Shown here: piece by piece, positions 21,617-32,131 of the stretch
Numbering within the stretch: position 1 is the stretch's first letter
Layout: each line of letters begins with the position of its first letter
Assembly (NCBI GenBank): GCA_902628495.1
Contig: CACONH010000003.1
Location: 42,487-106,486 of the forward strand
DNA: 64,000 nt
DNA from: an uncultured Pelagibacteraceae bacterium
Lineage (GTDB): Bacteria > Pseudomonadota > Alphaproteobacteria > Pelagibacterales > Pelagibacteraceae
Direction: 5' to 3'
Program-made: the position numbers and the translations under genes
The notes under the pieces: model-generated
Told to the model about the DNA's origin: nothing
What the model saw: only the letters and a program-made list of their open reading frames with translations
Database searches by the model: none

Positions 21617-22366
21617 ATGACACAAATAAATAATTCTCTCGTAAAATTAGAAAATGTAGGAGTGTTTGATAATGATAAATGGTTAGTAAAAGGAGTTTCT
21701 TTTGAAATAAATAAAGGACAGATTGTTACACTCATAGGTCCAAATGGTTCAGGAAAAACTACTACAGCTAAAATAACTCTAGGATTATACAAAGATATTG
21801 AGGGAAAAGTTCAAAAATTCACTGAAAAGGTAGCTTATGTTCCCCAAAAAATTAGCATTGATTGGACATTACCTATTAGGGTTAATGATTTTATGAACTT
21901 AACAAATACATTAACTAATGATGAGATAAAAGATGCTTTAGAAATAACAGGCACACCTCATTTAATAAATAAAAATCTAAAAAGTTTATCTGGTGGTGAG
22001 TTTCAAAGAATACTTATGGCAAGAGCTATCGCAAAAAAACCAGAACTTTTAGTGCTTGATGAACCTGTGCAAGGTGTCGATTTTAATGGTGAAATAGCAT
22101 TATATGAATTGATAAAAAAAATATCTGATACATTAAATTGTGGAATTTTATTAATCTCGCATAACCTTCATGTCGTTATGTCTAAGACAGACCACGTTGT
22201 ATGTTTGAATGGACATGTTTGCTGCTCTGGTACACCGATAGATGTTGCTAACAATGAAAAATATCAAGAAATATTTGGTAAAGATATTTCTAAAATATTA
22301 TCTGTATATGAACACTCCCATGACCATATTCACAAAATTGATGGGTCAATAGAAAAGAAAAAGTAA
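21617..22366 (+). CDS. znuC: zinc ABC transporter ATP-binding protein
   Basis: Walker A GPNGSGKTT, LSGGEFQRILMARA signature; in operon with znuB and zur. Confidence 0.94.
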   Translation: MTQINNSLVKLENVGVFDNDKWLVKGVSFEINKGQIVTLIGPNGSGKTTTAKITLGLYKDIEGKVQKFTEKVAYVPQKISIDWTLPIRVNDFMNLTNTLTNDEIKDALEITGTPHLINKNLKSLSGGEFQRILMARAIAKKPELLVLDEPVQGVDFNGEIALYELIKKISDTLNCGILLISHNLHVVMSKTDHVVCLNGHVCCSGTPIDVANNEKYQEIFGKDISKILSVYEHSHDHIHKIDGSIEKKK

Positions 22367-23169
22367 TGTTGGACGATTTTTTTATTAGAGCATTGTTAGT
22401 TGGAATTGGAATGGCATTAGTGACTGGTCCGCTTGGATGTTTTGTTGTTTGGAGAAGATTATCTTTTTTTGGAGATACATTAGCTCACTCTGCTTTGTTA
22501 GGAGTAACCTTATCATATACGACTGAGATCAATATGGCTTTATCAGTTTTTGTGATCTCATCTATTGTTGCATTAATCTTATTAAAATTACAAAAAACTA
22601 CAAATTTACCCTCAGATGCTTTACTAGGATTACTTGCGCATTCATCTTTAGCTATAGGTTTAGTAGTTATTGGTCTCTTGGCAACTATTAGATTTGATTT
22701 AATGGGGCTTTTATTTGGGGATATACTTGCAGTTAATGTTAACGACATAATTCTTGTATGGATTGGTGGAGCTATAATTCTTATTGTTTTAAAAATCATC
22801 TGGAAACCTTTGTTTGCATCTACTGTTAATTTTGAATTAGCTGAAGCGGAGGGAATGAAACCTGAAAAATATAATGCAATATTTACAATATTGTTAGCGG
22901 CTATAATTGCGATATCCATTAAAATTGTAGGTTTATTATTAATAACTGGAATGCTTATCCTGCCTGCGGCAATGGCAAGAAATATTTCGGATAATCCAAT
23001 GCAAATGGTGATATTTTCTGTAATTGGGGGGTTGTTATCTGTTTTGATTGGCCTGTTTGCATCTTTAGAAATTAATACACCATCGGGACCATCTATAATT
23101 ACAGCTGGATTGTTATTATTTATACTTTCATTAAGTAGAATAAAAAAGAAAACTCAATTGAACAATTAA
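22366..23169 (+). CDS. znuB: zinc ABC transporter permease
   Basis: ABC-3 family: GPLGCFVVWRRLSFFGDTLAHSALLGV, LLLITGMLILPAAMARN. Confidence 0.95.
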   Translation: MLDDFFIRALLVGIGMALVTGPLGCFVVWRRLSFFGDTLAHSALLGVTLSYTTEINMALSVFVISSIVALILLKLQKTTNLPSDALLGLLAHSSLAIGLVVIGLLATIRFDLMGLLFGDILAVNVNDIILVWIGGAIILIVLKIIWKPLFASTVNFELAEAEGMKPEKYNAIFTILLAAIIAISIKIVGLLLITGMLILPAAMARNISDNPMQMVIFSVIGGLLSVLIGLFASLEINTPSGPSIITAGLLLFILSLSRIKKKTQLNN

Positions 23170-23191
23170 ATGGAAATTAGTAAAATATAAT

Positions 23192-23587
23192 ATGACTCAA
23201 AAGAAAGAATATTTATCAAAAAATCAAAAAATAGTTTTAGATATTATTGAAAAATCTGCACAACCTATGAAAGCGTATTCAATATTGTTTAATGTTCAAA
23301 AAAAAGGTTTAAAAGCACCTCCTCAGGTTTATAGAGCGTTAGATAAATTGGTAGAGATAGGAAAAATTCATAAAATTGAAAGTAGAAATGCATTTATTGC
23401 ATGTAGAAATTCGGCTTGTACAATTACAAATGCTACAGCATTTTCTATTTGTGAGTCATGTGAAGATGTAAAAGAAATAAGTAGCTCAAAACTATCGAAA
23501 TACCTATCAAATTTTCAAGATAAAGAAGGTATGAAATTCAACAAATACAATCTTGAATTTTTCGGTCTGTGCAAAAAGTGTAAGTAA
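23192..23587 (+). CDS. zur: Fur-family zinc uptake regulator
   Basis: Winged-helix N-terminus (QPMKAYSIL, PPQVYRALDKLVEIGKIHKIESRNAFIAC), CxxC zinc motifs; directly after znuCB. Confidence 0.9.
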   Translation: MTQKKEYLSKNQKIVLDIIEKSAQPMKAYSILFNVQKKGLKAPPQVYRALDKLVEIGKIHKIESRNAFIACRNSACTITNATAFSICESCEDVKEISSSKLSKYLSNFQDKEGMKFNKYNLEFFGLCKKCK

Positions 23588-23638
23588 ATATTAAGAAATA
23601 ATCAAAAAATCTATATATTGCAAATTAAGGAGGAAAAT

Positions 23639-23860
23639 ATGTTTGTAAAAAAATACCTTAAATGGATAAGCACATTTCTAGTTTTAGTTGGCATTCTATT
23701 AACTAATCTAAATATATATCCACTTAATATATATTTTCATGGATTGGGAGTTGTTGGATGGACTATAGCTGGATTTTTAGCGAAAGACAAAGCTATAATG
23801 ACAAATTTCGGTTTACAGATACCACTATTTTTAGTTGGCATTTATTCAGTTGTATTTTAA
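23639..23860 (+). CDS. small conserved-looking membrane protein (73 aa)
   Basis: Preceded by a strong AGGAGG ribosome-binding site (23629-23635); start at MFVKKYLKWISTFLVLVGILL; two to three hydrophobic segments. Confidence 0.75.
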   Translation: MFVKKYLKWISTFLVLVGILLTNLNIYPLNIYFHGLGVVGWTIAGFLAKDKAIMTNFGLQIPLFLVGIYSVVF

Positions 23861-24023
23861 AGATTTTCTAGACATCTATTATAGATAGTTTAATTAAGAC
23901 CAATCCCCGTATTGATTCTCAAATAAATAAATTTTCCATGTAGCAAAAAAAATTTCATAGTTTAAACAATGCTTAAGTCATGAATCGATGGAACCGAAAA
24001 CAATAATATAAAGGGAGAAAAAA

Positions 24024-24992
24024 ATGGAAATGGCTTTGATTTATACAGTAATTGGCTTTGGCCTTGCTGGATATAGTGTAATAGGAAACGACTCAATTCA
24101 AACATTAGGAACTTTCATAGCATCCAAACAGAAATGGTTTAAATGGTATGTTTTAGCATCTGCAGCATCTTTTGTAATGATACTTGCTTTAGCATGGGGT
24201 TGGTATAGCTACAATGGAGACATATCTTATGGAAGACTAACTCAAATTCCTTATCAGGAAATTCAATGGTATCATGCTGTTGCACCAGCAATACTTTTAG
24301 TTCTTACAAGAGTAGGTATTCCGGTATCAACAACTTTTTTAGTGCTTTCAGCTTTTGCTTCAACAGTAGTTTTGGAGAAAATGCTCATGAAAAGTGTTGT
24401 GGGTTATGGATTAGCTGCAATGGTTGCATATGTTTGTTGGATAGGAGTTTCCAGATTTATTAACGAAAAATTTGACGAAGTAAAAGGTGATTTTTGGATT
24501 TCTTTTTGGAGAAATTCTGTATGGGTAACATCAGGCTGGTTATGGTGGGTCTGGTTATCACATGATGTAGCTAATATAGCTGTGTATTTGCCAAGACAAT
24601 TAAGTATTGAGTTATTAATTGTTGTGATGGCTTATTTCACAATATTATTATTTTACATCTTTTATATTCAAGGAGGACGTATTCAAACAGTGGTTTTAGA
24701 AAAAACTGGTACTAGATACGCCCGGTCAGCAACAATAATTAACGTTATATATGCTGCAGTCTTATTTTATTTTAAAGAACTTAATGACCTTCCAATGTCG
24801 ACAACATGGGTATTCGTTGGTTTATTATGTGGTCGAGAGCTTGCAATCGCTACAATGAATAAAGACTATAAATTAGGATATGTCTTTCCATTAATTGGAA
24901 AAGATTTTCTTAAAATGGTATTTGGCCTAACCGTTTCAGTAGGTATAGTTCTTGCAATTCATTACGTGATAATTCCAAATAATTGGTTTTAA
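24024..24992 (+). CDS. multi-pass membrane protein, possibly distantly PiT (inorganic phosphate transporter)-like
   Basis: 322 aa with many hydrophobic helices, RBS aagggagaa; GNDSIQTLGTFIAS near the N-terminus and SHDVANIAVYLPRQ mid-protein resemble the duplicated PiT signature. Existence is solid, function uncertain. Confidence 0.6.
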   Translation: MEMALIYTVIGFGLAGYSVIGNDSIQTLGTFIASKQKWFKWYVLASAASFVMILALAWGWYSYNGDISYGRLTQIPYQEIQWYHAVAPAILLVLTRVGIPVSTTFLVLSAFASTVVLEKMLMKSVVGYGLAAMVAYVCWIGVSRFINEKFDEVKGDFWISFWRNSVWVTSGWLWWVWLSHDVANIAVYLPRQLSIELLIVVMAYFTILLFYIFYIQGGRIQTVVLEKTGTRYARSATIINVIYAAVLFYFKELNDLPMSTTWVFVGLLCGRELAIATMNKDYKLGYVFPLIGKDFLKMVFGLTVSVGIVLAIHYVIIPNNWF

Positions 24993-25015
24993 ATATATTT
25001 TTGTGGTCGTGTTAA

Positions 25016-26218
25016 TTATTTAACACGGCCATAAATGTCTTGATATCTAACAATATCTGTCTCTTTAAGGATTGAACCTATTTGTGCTTCTATAATTTTT
25101 ACTGGTTTTTTAAATGGATTTTCAATTCTATGAATAGCTCCTAATGGAATATAAATAGTTTCACCAGGTTTCTTTAGGAATTTAATCTTATTTAAGGTAA
25201 TCTTTGGAATTCCATGAGTAACTACCCAATGTTCTGATCTATGGAAATGTTTTTGAAGACTTAAAATGCCTTTAGGTTTAACAAATAATTCTTTAATTAA
25301 AAATTCTTTGCCTTTAAATAAGTTTGTGTAGCTGCCCCATGGTCTATGAAATACGTTTTTCTTTTTAAAATATCTACTTTTAATCTTTCCGTACATTTTG
25401 CAGATTTCTTTCCAGCTACCTAGATCTGACCATGGAATATCAAGCTTGATCGCATTGATATTTTTAGTTTTCTCAAGTATTGCGTAATCAAACGATTTAG
25501 CTGTGGCTTTAGAAAATGATTGTTTATTTAAATAATAAACATTGCTTTTATATTTAGCTTTTATTACAGCTTTGTTACAGTTTCGAAAAATATTAGGCTG
25601 ATATTTCTTAAAATTATTAATAATTGAGTCTTTTCTCAAAAAGAACATTCCAGAATTCCAATATCCTTTTTGTCTAATTACTTGTTTTGCTCTCGATACT
25701 TTAGGTTTTTCAATAAATTTGGTGACCTTATTAATACTCTTTTTTTTCTTGGTGATAAAATATCCATACTCACTAGATGGACTTGTTGGCTTTATGCCGA
25801 AAATAAATACGTTTTTTTCATCTAAATTTGACTTATTTTTATTAATAGCTGTTATTAATTTGTTCGGCTTTTCAATTAAATGATCTGCAGCAAAATACAT
25901 TAAAGGCTGGTTATATGGAACATCTTTAATCAAAGCTGATGCTAAAATTGCAGGAGCAGTATTCTTTTTTGCTGGTTCTAAAATAATCTTATACTTTTTA
26001 ATTTTACTTTTCTTTAAAGCTTTTTTTACATCTTTAATATACTTTGAATTAGTACTTATAATTGGGTAATCAAAAACTTTACTTTTAATTCTTTCAAAAG
26101 TTTTATTAATTAAAGTCCAGCCGCCGAAATCTATGAATTGTTTTGCTTGATGATTAGATTTTTTGGGCCAAAGTCTAGTACCTGCCCCACCGCATAAAAT
26201 AACCGGTCTAATTTTCAT
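25016..26218 (-). CDS. mannose-1-phosphate guanylyltransferase / mannose-6-phosphate isomerase-type protein (short form)
   Basis: VILCGGAGTRLWPKKSN nucleotidyltransferase start; C-terminal cupin FHRPWGSYTNLFKG...HFHRSEHWVVTHGIP. 400 aa. Confidence 0.85.
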   Translation of the reverse strand: MKIRPVILCGGAGTRLWPKKSNHQAKQFIDFGGWTLINKTFERIKSKVFDYPIISTNSKYIKDVKKALKKSKIKKYKIILEPAKKNTAPAILASALIKDVPYNQPLMYFAADHLIEKPNKLITAINKNKSNLDEKNVFIFGIKPTSPSSEYGYFITKKKKSINKVTKFIEKPKVSRAKQVIRQKGYWNSGMFFLRKDSIINNFKKYQPNIFRNCNKAVIKAKYKSNVYYLNKQSFSKATAKSFDYAILEKTKNINAIKLDIPWSDLGSWKEICKMYGKIKSRYFKKKNVFHRPWGSYTNLFKGKEFLIKELFVKPKGILSLQKHFHRSEHWVVTHGIPKITLNKIKFLKKPGETIYIPLGAIHRIENPFKKPVKIIEAQIGSILKETDIVRYQDIYGRVK

Positions 26219-27933
26219 TAAATATCAGCGTAAACTTTAACCTCGTTTTTACCACCAGGATGTGTCGGTGCTCCTAAATATGCTGGTCCAACGGTTTGTG
26301 CATACTTCCAAAGAGTTCCATTACCAAAGTTAATCTTTTTAGGTCTCCATTTTTTACGTCTTTTTTGCAATTCTTTTTTGGACAATCTAACATTGATAGT
26401 TCCTTTTTTAGCATCAATGTCTATTACATCACCGTTTCTAAGTAATGCAATTGGTCCTCCAACAGATGCTTCTGGACCAACGTGACCAATACAAAAACCT
26501 CTTGTTGCACCTGAAAATCTACCATCAGTAATAAGCGCTACCTTCTCTCCTTTTCCTTGACCGTAAATTGCACCAGTTGTCTGTAACATTTCTCTCATAC
26601 CAGGACCACCTTTTGGACCTTCGTATCTAATAATAATTATGTCTCCATCTTTATATTTTTTATTCTTAACAGCTTTATAAGCAGACTCTTCTGTATCAAA
26701 ACATCTTGCTGTTCCTGTAAATTGTAATTTTTTTAATCCTGCAACTTTCACAATTGCTCCTTCTGGTGCAAGATTCCCTTTTAAACCTACAACACCTCCA
26801 TCATTGGAAAGTGGATTGTTATATTTTCTCATAACTTTTTGTTTTGGATTAAACTTGATATTTTTAAGATTTTGTCTCATAGTTTTTCCTGTAACAGTCA
26901 TACAGTCACCATGGATATATCCACCATCTAACAAAGTTCTTAATAACATTGGTACACCACCTGCTAGCCACATATCTTTTGCAACATATCTTCCACCTGG
27001 TTTTAAATCTGCAAGATAAGGAGTTCTTTTAAAAATTTTAGCAACATCCATTAAATCAAATTTAATTCCTATTTCATTTGCTATAGCTGGTAAATGTAAT
27101 GCAGCATTAGTTGATCCTCCAGTTGCTGCAACAATCGTTGCTGCATTTTCTAATGCTTTTCTTGTAACAATATCTCTTGGTCTAATATTTTTTGCTAATA
27201 AATTCATTACAGCTTTTCCACTTTGTAATGCAAATTTATCTCTTTGTTCATAGGGTGCTGGAGTTCCAGCTGAATAAGGTAATGCTAATCCCATCGCCTC
27301 TGAGACACATGCCATAGTGTTTGCTGTAAACTGACCTCCACAAGCACCAGCACTTGGACAAGCTTTTAATTCTAATTTTCTTAAAGCATGTGCATTCATT
27401 TGTCCTGAAGAATACTTTCCTACTCCTTCAAAAACATCTACTACTGTAACATCTTTACCGTTAAATCTTCCAGGAAGTATTGAGCCTCCATAAATAAATA
27501 CACTTGGCACATTTAATCTAACCATTGCCATCATCAAACCAGGTAAAGATTTATCACATCCTGCAACACCAACTAAGGCATCATAACAATGACCTCTTAC
27601 AGTAAGCTCAGTTGAATCAGCAATTACATCTCTTGAAACTAAAGAGGATTTCATTCCTTCATGTCCCATTGCGATACCATCAGTAACCGTAATTGTACAA
27701 AATTCTCTTGGTGTTCCTCCAGATGATTTAACACCCTTTTTAACTGACTGTGCTTGTCTCATTAAAGCAATATTACAAGGCGCAGCCTCATTCCATGTTG
27801 AAACTACTCCAACAAAAGGTTTTGCAACATCTTTTTCTGTTAATTTCATTGCATAATAAAAAGATCTTTGAGGTGCCTTATCTGGTCCTAGAGAAGTGTG
27901 CCTGCTTGGTAGTTTTTTCTTATTAAATTTCAT
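26218..27933 (-). CDS. ilvD: dihydroxy-acid dehydratase
   Basis: [68 protein letters not shown]. Confidence 0.98.
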   Translation of the reverse strand: MKFNKKKLPSRHTSLGPDKAPQRSFYYAMKLTEKDVAKPFVGVVSTWNEAAPCNIALMRQAQSVKKGVKSSGGTPREFCTITVTDGIAMGHEGMKSSLVSRDVIADSTELTVRGHCYDALVGVAGCDKSLPGLMMAMVRLNVPSVFIYGGSILPGRFNGKDVTVVDVFEGVGKYSSGQMNAHALRKLELKACPSAGACGGQFTANTMACVSEAMGLALPYSAGTPAPYEQRDKFALQSGKAVMNLLAKNIRPRDIVTRKALENAATIVAATGGSTNAALHLPAIANEIGIKFDLMDVAKIFKRTPYLADLKPGGRYVAKDMWLAGGVPMLLRTLLDGGYIHGDCMTVTGKTMRQNLKNIKFNPKQKVMRKYNNPLSNDGGVVGLKGNLAPEGAIVKVAGLKKLQFTGTARCFDTEESAYKAVKNKKYKDGDIIIIRYEGPKGGPGMREMLQTTGAIYGQGKGEKVALITDGRFSGATRGFCIGHVGPEASVGGPIALLRNGDVIDIDAKKGTINVRLSKKELQKRRKKWRPKKINFGNGTLWKYAQTVGPAYLGAPTHPGGKNEVKVYADI

Positions 27934-30554
27934 TACAAACCTTTAACTGTGATTGATATTTTATCAATATTTTTCTGTAATTCATTATAGTTATTTTTCT
28001 CTTGATCAACAATATTTTTTGGTGCCCTATCGACAAAACTTTTGTTGGATAATCTTTTTGATATTACATCTAATTCTGCCTCGTATTTACTCTGCCTTTT
28101 AAGTAAATTCTCTTTAATTAGTGACAGATCAACAGACTGATCAAAATAAATTTTAAATATATCACCCGCAATCACAAGATTTGCAGATGGTTTGTTTTTT
28201 TCACTATCAAAGAAGTTATTAATTCTACCTAATCTTTTTAGTACAATTTCGTTTTTAACAATAAAATCCTGATCTTTTTTTGGTAAATTAGCTAATGACA
28301 TATCAACAAAAGAGCCAGGACTTACATTTAGCTCATTTTTAAAAGATCTAAGTTGGCTTATAAGATCAATTATTTTTTGGACCTCTTTAATATTTTTGTC
28401 ACTTTTTATTTTATTTAAAGTCCAATTTGTGTGCATTAAGTAACTACTATTCAATTTATCGAGTTTATTCTTTAGCCAGAGTTCCTCTGTTATAAACGGG
28501 ATAAACGGGTGTAATAAAACTAAGATTTCTTTAAAAACGTAAGAGGTTGTTAATTTTACCTCATTTATAGATTTTTTGTCTTTAGAATTTAAAATGGTTT
28601 TTGAAAGCTCTAAATACCAATCACAATAAGAATGCCAAACAAACTGATAGATATTTCTAGCAGCTTCATCAAACCTGTAATCTTTTATGTTTTTTTCTAT
28701 TTCCTTTGTCGTTTGATTTAACTCTGAAATTATCCATTTATTTATATTAAGTTTAATTTTTGGTGATTTTTTTGACTTTTTAAAATCACATTTATTCATG
28801 GATAAAAAGTTATTAGCATTCCACAATTTATTTAAAAAATTTCTATACCCTTTAACTCTATCTTCTGAGAGTTTCACATCACGTCCGGGTGAAGCCATTG
28901 ATAATAAAGTAAATCTTAATGCATCAGCGCTATACTTTTCTATTAATACTAAAGGATCAATTACGTTGCCTTTAGATTTTGACATTTTTTGACCTTTTTC
29001 ATCTCTAACTAAAGCATGAACATAAATATCTTTAAAAGGTTCTTTATTTAAAAATTCCATTCCAAACATCATCATTCTTGCAACCCAAAAGAAGATAATA
29101 TCAAAGCCAGTAACTAACACAGATGTTGGATAAAACTTTTTTAAATATTCATTTTTTTTTGGCCATCCTAAAGTTGCAAAAGCCCATAAACCTGATGAAA
29201 ACCATGTATCTAGTACATCTTCATCTCTAACTAATTCAACATCTTTTTTATATTTTTTCTTAGCAAGTTTTTTTGCTTCGTTTAAATTATTTGCAACAAA
29301 TATTTTTTTATCTGGACCATACCAAGCAGGTATTTGATGACCCCACCATAACTGTCTTGAAATACACCACGGTTCTATATTGTTCATCCATTGAAAGTAT
29401 GTTTTAGACCAATTTTTTGGAAAGAAACTTGTTTTTTTATTCTTAACTATTTTCTTTGCTTTTATAGATAACTTCTTTGCATCTGCAAACCATTGTTCAG
29501 TTAAGTATGGTTCGATAACAGAATTTGATCTGTCACCATATGGAACTTTATTTTTTATTTTTTCCTCTTTAATTAATTTGTCACCTAATTCATTAAGTAT
29601 TTTTTTTCGAGCCTCAAATCTATCTAATCCAACATACTCAGTTGGTGCATTATTATTAATTTTACCATCTTCAGTGAATATATTTATAATTTCTAATTTA
29701 TTTCTTTTACCAACATCATAGTCATTAAAGTCATGTGCAGGTGTAATTTTAACAGCTCCAGATCCTTGTTCTGGATCTGCGTAATCATCAGCTATTATTT
29801 TAATCTTTCTGTTAGTTATTGGTAAAATTACATTTTTACCAACCAAACTTTGATATCTTTCATCTTTAGGATTTACAGCTACCGCTGTATCACCAAGCAT
29901 AGTTTCAGGCCTAGTTGTTGCTATTGTTATAAAATTTGACGAATTCTCTATTTGGTAATTTATATAGTATAGCTTTGAATTGACCTCTCTTTGATCAACC
30001 TCTAAATCTGATATAGCTGTTTTTAGAACTGTATCCCAATTTACTAATTTTTTTGACTTATAGATTAAGCCTCTATTATATAAATCTATAAAAACTTTAA
30101 TTACAGATGAGGATAAATTTTTATCCATAGTAAATGCATTCCTCGACCAATCACAAGAACATCCAAGTTTTTTAAGTTGATTAATAATTATTCCACCGTA
30201 TTCATTTTTCCACTCCCAAACTTTTTTTACAAATTTGTCTCTTCCGATGGATTTTTTATTTATATTTTGGCTTTCTAACTTTTTCTCTACTAGGGCCTGA
30301 GTTGCAATACCCGCATGATCAGTTCCAGGTTGCCACAAGGTCTCGTAATTATTCATTCTATGATATCTAATTAATAAATCTTGGATCGTATTGTTTAAAG
30401 CGTGCCCCATATGTAAGCTTCCGGTTACATTAGGTGGTGGTATTACAATTGAATATTTTTTCTTATTTTTTTTTGGTTTAAAAAGATGTTTTTTTTCCCA
30501 ATAGGAATAAATCTTATTTTCTACCTTTGTATGTATATATTTTTCTGAACTCAT
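27933..30554 (-). CDS. valS: valine--tRNA ligase
   Basis: [21 protein letters not shown] (HIGH region), [12 protein letters not shown] (KMSKS), C-terminal coiled coil. Confidence 0.98.
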   Translation of the reverse strand: MSSEKYIHTKVENKIYSYWEKKHLFKPKKNKKKYSIVIPPPNVTGSLHMGHALNNTIQDLLIRYHRMNNYETLWQPGTDHAGIATQALVEKKLESQNINKKSIGRDKFVKKVWEWKNEYGGIIINQLKKLGCSCDWSRNAFTMDKNLSSSVIKVFIDLYNRGLIYKSKKLVNWDTVLKTAISDLEVDQREVNSKLYYINYQIENSSNFITIATTRPETMLGDTAVAVNPKDERYQSLVGKNVILPITNRKIKIIADDYADPEQGSGAVKITPAHDFNDYDVGKRNKLEIINIFTEDGKINNNAPTEYVGLDRFEARKKILNELGDKLIKEEKIKNKVPYGDRSNSVIEPYLTEQWFADAKKLSIKAKKIVKNKKTSFFPKNWSKTYFQWMNNIEPWCISRQLWWGHQIPAWYGPDKKIFVANNLNEAKKLAKKKYKKDVELVRDEDVLDTWFSSGLWAFATLGWPKKNEYLKKFYPTSVLVTGFDIIFFWVARMMMFGMEFLNKEPFKDIYVHALVRDEKGQKMSKSKGNVIDPLVLIEKYSADALRFTLLSMASPGRDVKLSEDRVKGYRNFLNKLWNANNFLSMNKCDFKKSKKSPKIKLNINKWIISELNQTTKEIEKNIKDYRFDEAARNIYQFVWHSYCDWYLELSKTILNSKDKKSINEVKLTTSYVFKEILVLLHPFIPFITEELWLKNKLDKLNSSYLMHTNWTLNKIKSDKNIKEVQKIIDLISQLRSFKNELNVSPGSFVDMSLANLPKKDQDFIVKNEIVLKRLGRINNFFDSEKNKPSANLVIAGDIFKIYFDQSVDLSLIKENLLKRQSKYEAELDVISKRLSNKSFVDRAPKNIVDQEKNNYNELQKNIDKISITVKGL

Positions 30555-30672
30555 TAGTGATTTATAGTTTATAATTCAATAAACACATTAAACAACAATC
30601 AAAATTAGATTGAATTTGATAGAATATTTCATATATAAACATCAAATAGATTGTTTTGTTAATCATTTTAAC

Positions 30673-30746
30673 GGTAACGTGGCGGAATGGTTACGCAGAG
30701 GATTGCAAATCCTTGTATCCCGGTTCGATTCCGGGCGTTACCTCCA
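30673..30746 (+). tRNA. tRNA-Cys (anticodon GCA)
   Basis: Acceptor GGTAACG/CGTTACC, anticodon loop TTGCAAA, T-arm GGTTCGATTCC, encoded CCA. Confidence 0.95.
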
Positions 30747-30797
30747 AAAAAAAGAGTTGTTTTAACCTCAAAAAAAAGTAAATTTTGATTTTTATAT

Positions 30798-30873
30798 TCC
30801 TCGGTAGCTCAGTTGGTAGAGCAGTTGACTGTTAATCAATTGGTCGCAGGTTCGAGTCCTGCCCGAGGAGCCA
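30798..30873 (+). tRNA. tRNA-Asn (anticodon GTT)
   Basis: Acceptor TCCTCGG/CCGAGGA, D-arm TAGCTCAGTTGGTAGAGC, anticodon loop CTGTTAA, T-arm GGTTCGAGTCC, encoded CCA. Confidence 0.97.
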
Positions 30874-30875
30874 GA

Positions 30876-31247
30876 CTATCCTGTCTTAGCTACTTTGTTG
30901 ACTACAGTATCCAAACTTTTAGTAAATTTAATCTTTTGATCACTAGAAAGTTCTGAATAAACTTTTAATAAAAAATTATAATTTATACTTAAATGACCTT
31001 CTTTAATTTTTTCAGCATTTATCAAATATTCTGAAAAATCTTCGAAAAAATAACTTATTGGAACCTTTAAATAGTTAGAAAGTTGCAACAATCTCATTGA
31101 ACTAACACCATTTGTTCCTTTTTCGTATTTTTGAATTTGTTGAAATGTAACGTTGATTGCTTTAGCTACTTTAGTTTGAGTTAAACCTAATGCTAAGCGT
31201 CTTAACTTAAGCTTGCTACCTAAGTGTTTATTAAAATTATCTTCCAT
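30876..31247 (-). CDS. XRE-family helix-turn-helix transcriptional regulator
   Basis: LGSKLKLRRLALGLTQTKVAKAINVTFQQIQKYEKGTNGVSSMRLLQLSNYLKV is a classical HTH_3 domain. Confidence 0.92.
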   Translation of the reverse strand: MEDNFNKHLGSKLKLRRLALGLTQTKVAKAINVTFQQIQKYEKGTNGVSSMRLLQLSNYLKVPISYFFEDFSEYLINAEKIKEGHLSINYNFLLKVYSELSSDQKIKFTKSLDTVVNKVAKTG

Positions 31248-31396
31248 TAAGACCCCTCGTAAAAAGGATAATTGAACTCTATCCTGAAGGTTTATGCAAG
31301 CACAAAAAAAATTATTTTTAGGTGAATTATGGGGCTTGACAATCGAAAAAATCTCAAAAATTGCTCTGAAAAAAAGGGTATTTTTAGTCCTTATAA

Positions 31397-32131
31397 TTAC
31401 AAAATTTGACTTAAAAAAAGCTTTGTACGATCGCTTTTTGGGTTTGCAAAAAATTCTTTGGTCGTATTTTTTTCAACAATCATACCTTCGTCCATAAAAA
31501 TTACTTCATCTGCTACTTCTTTAGCAAATCCCATTTCATGTGTTACTACAATCATTGTCATTCCACCTTTTGCAAGGTTTACCATTGCATCTAGAACTTC
31601 TTTAATCATTTCTGGATCTAATGCAGATGTAGGTTCATCAAATAACATTATTTTTGGTTCCATACATAATGCTCTTGCAATTGCAGATCTTTGTTGTTGA
31701 CCACCAGATAGTTGACCTGGAAATTTATAAGCTTGATCAGCTATTTGAACTTGTTCTAATTGTTTTAAAGCCAATTCTTCTGCTTTCTTTTTTGGCATTT
31801 TCTTTACCCAAATGGGTGCCAACGTACAATTATCTAATATTGATAAATGAGGGAACAAGTTAAATTGTTGAAAAACCATACCAACTTCAGCTCTTATTTC
31901 CTCAATATTTTTTGTATTTTCACTCAATTCGTTACCATCTACAATTATTGTACCCTCTTGATGTTCCTCAAGTCTATTAATACATCTTATTAAAGTTGAT
32001 TTTCCTGATCCTGATGGACCACATACTACAATTTTCTGTTTTGGTTTAACATCTAAATTAATATTTTTTAAAACTTGAAAGTCGCCAAACCACTTATTTA
32101 CATCATTTATTTTAATTATTGGTTCAGACAT
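31397..32131 (-). CDS. aapP: general L-amino-acid ABC transporter ATP-binding protein (AapP/GlnQ type)
   Basis: Walker [53 protein letters not shown]. Confidence 0.93.
   Translation of the reverse strand: MSEPIIKINDVNKWFGDFQVLKNINLDVKPKQKIVVCGPSGSGKSTLIRCINRLEEHQEGTIIVDGNELSENTKNIEEIRAEVGMVFQQFNLFPHLSILDNCTLAPIWVKKMPKKKAEELALKQLEQVQIADQAYKFPGQLSGGQQQRSAIARALCMEPKIMLFDEPTSALDPEMIKEVLDAMVNLAKGGMTMIVVTHEMGFAKEVADEVIFMDEGMIVEKNTTKEFFANPKSDRTKLFLSQIL

Noticed and set aside
22485-22919. 144-aa minus-strand ORF within znuB
   Set aside because: Antisense to znuB with no recognisable domain.
31294-31497. 67-aa plus-strand ORF between the HTH gene and aapP
   Set aside because: Overlaps the 3' end of aapP on the other strand, no RBS, no family resemblance; the non-overlapping gap looks non-coding.
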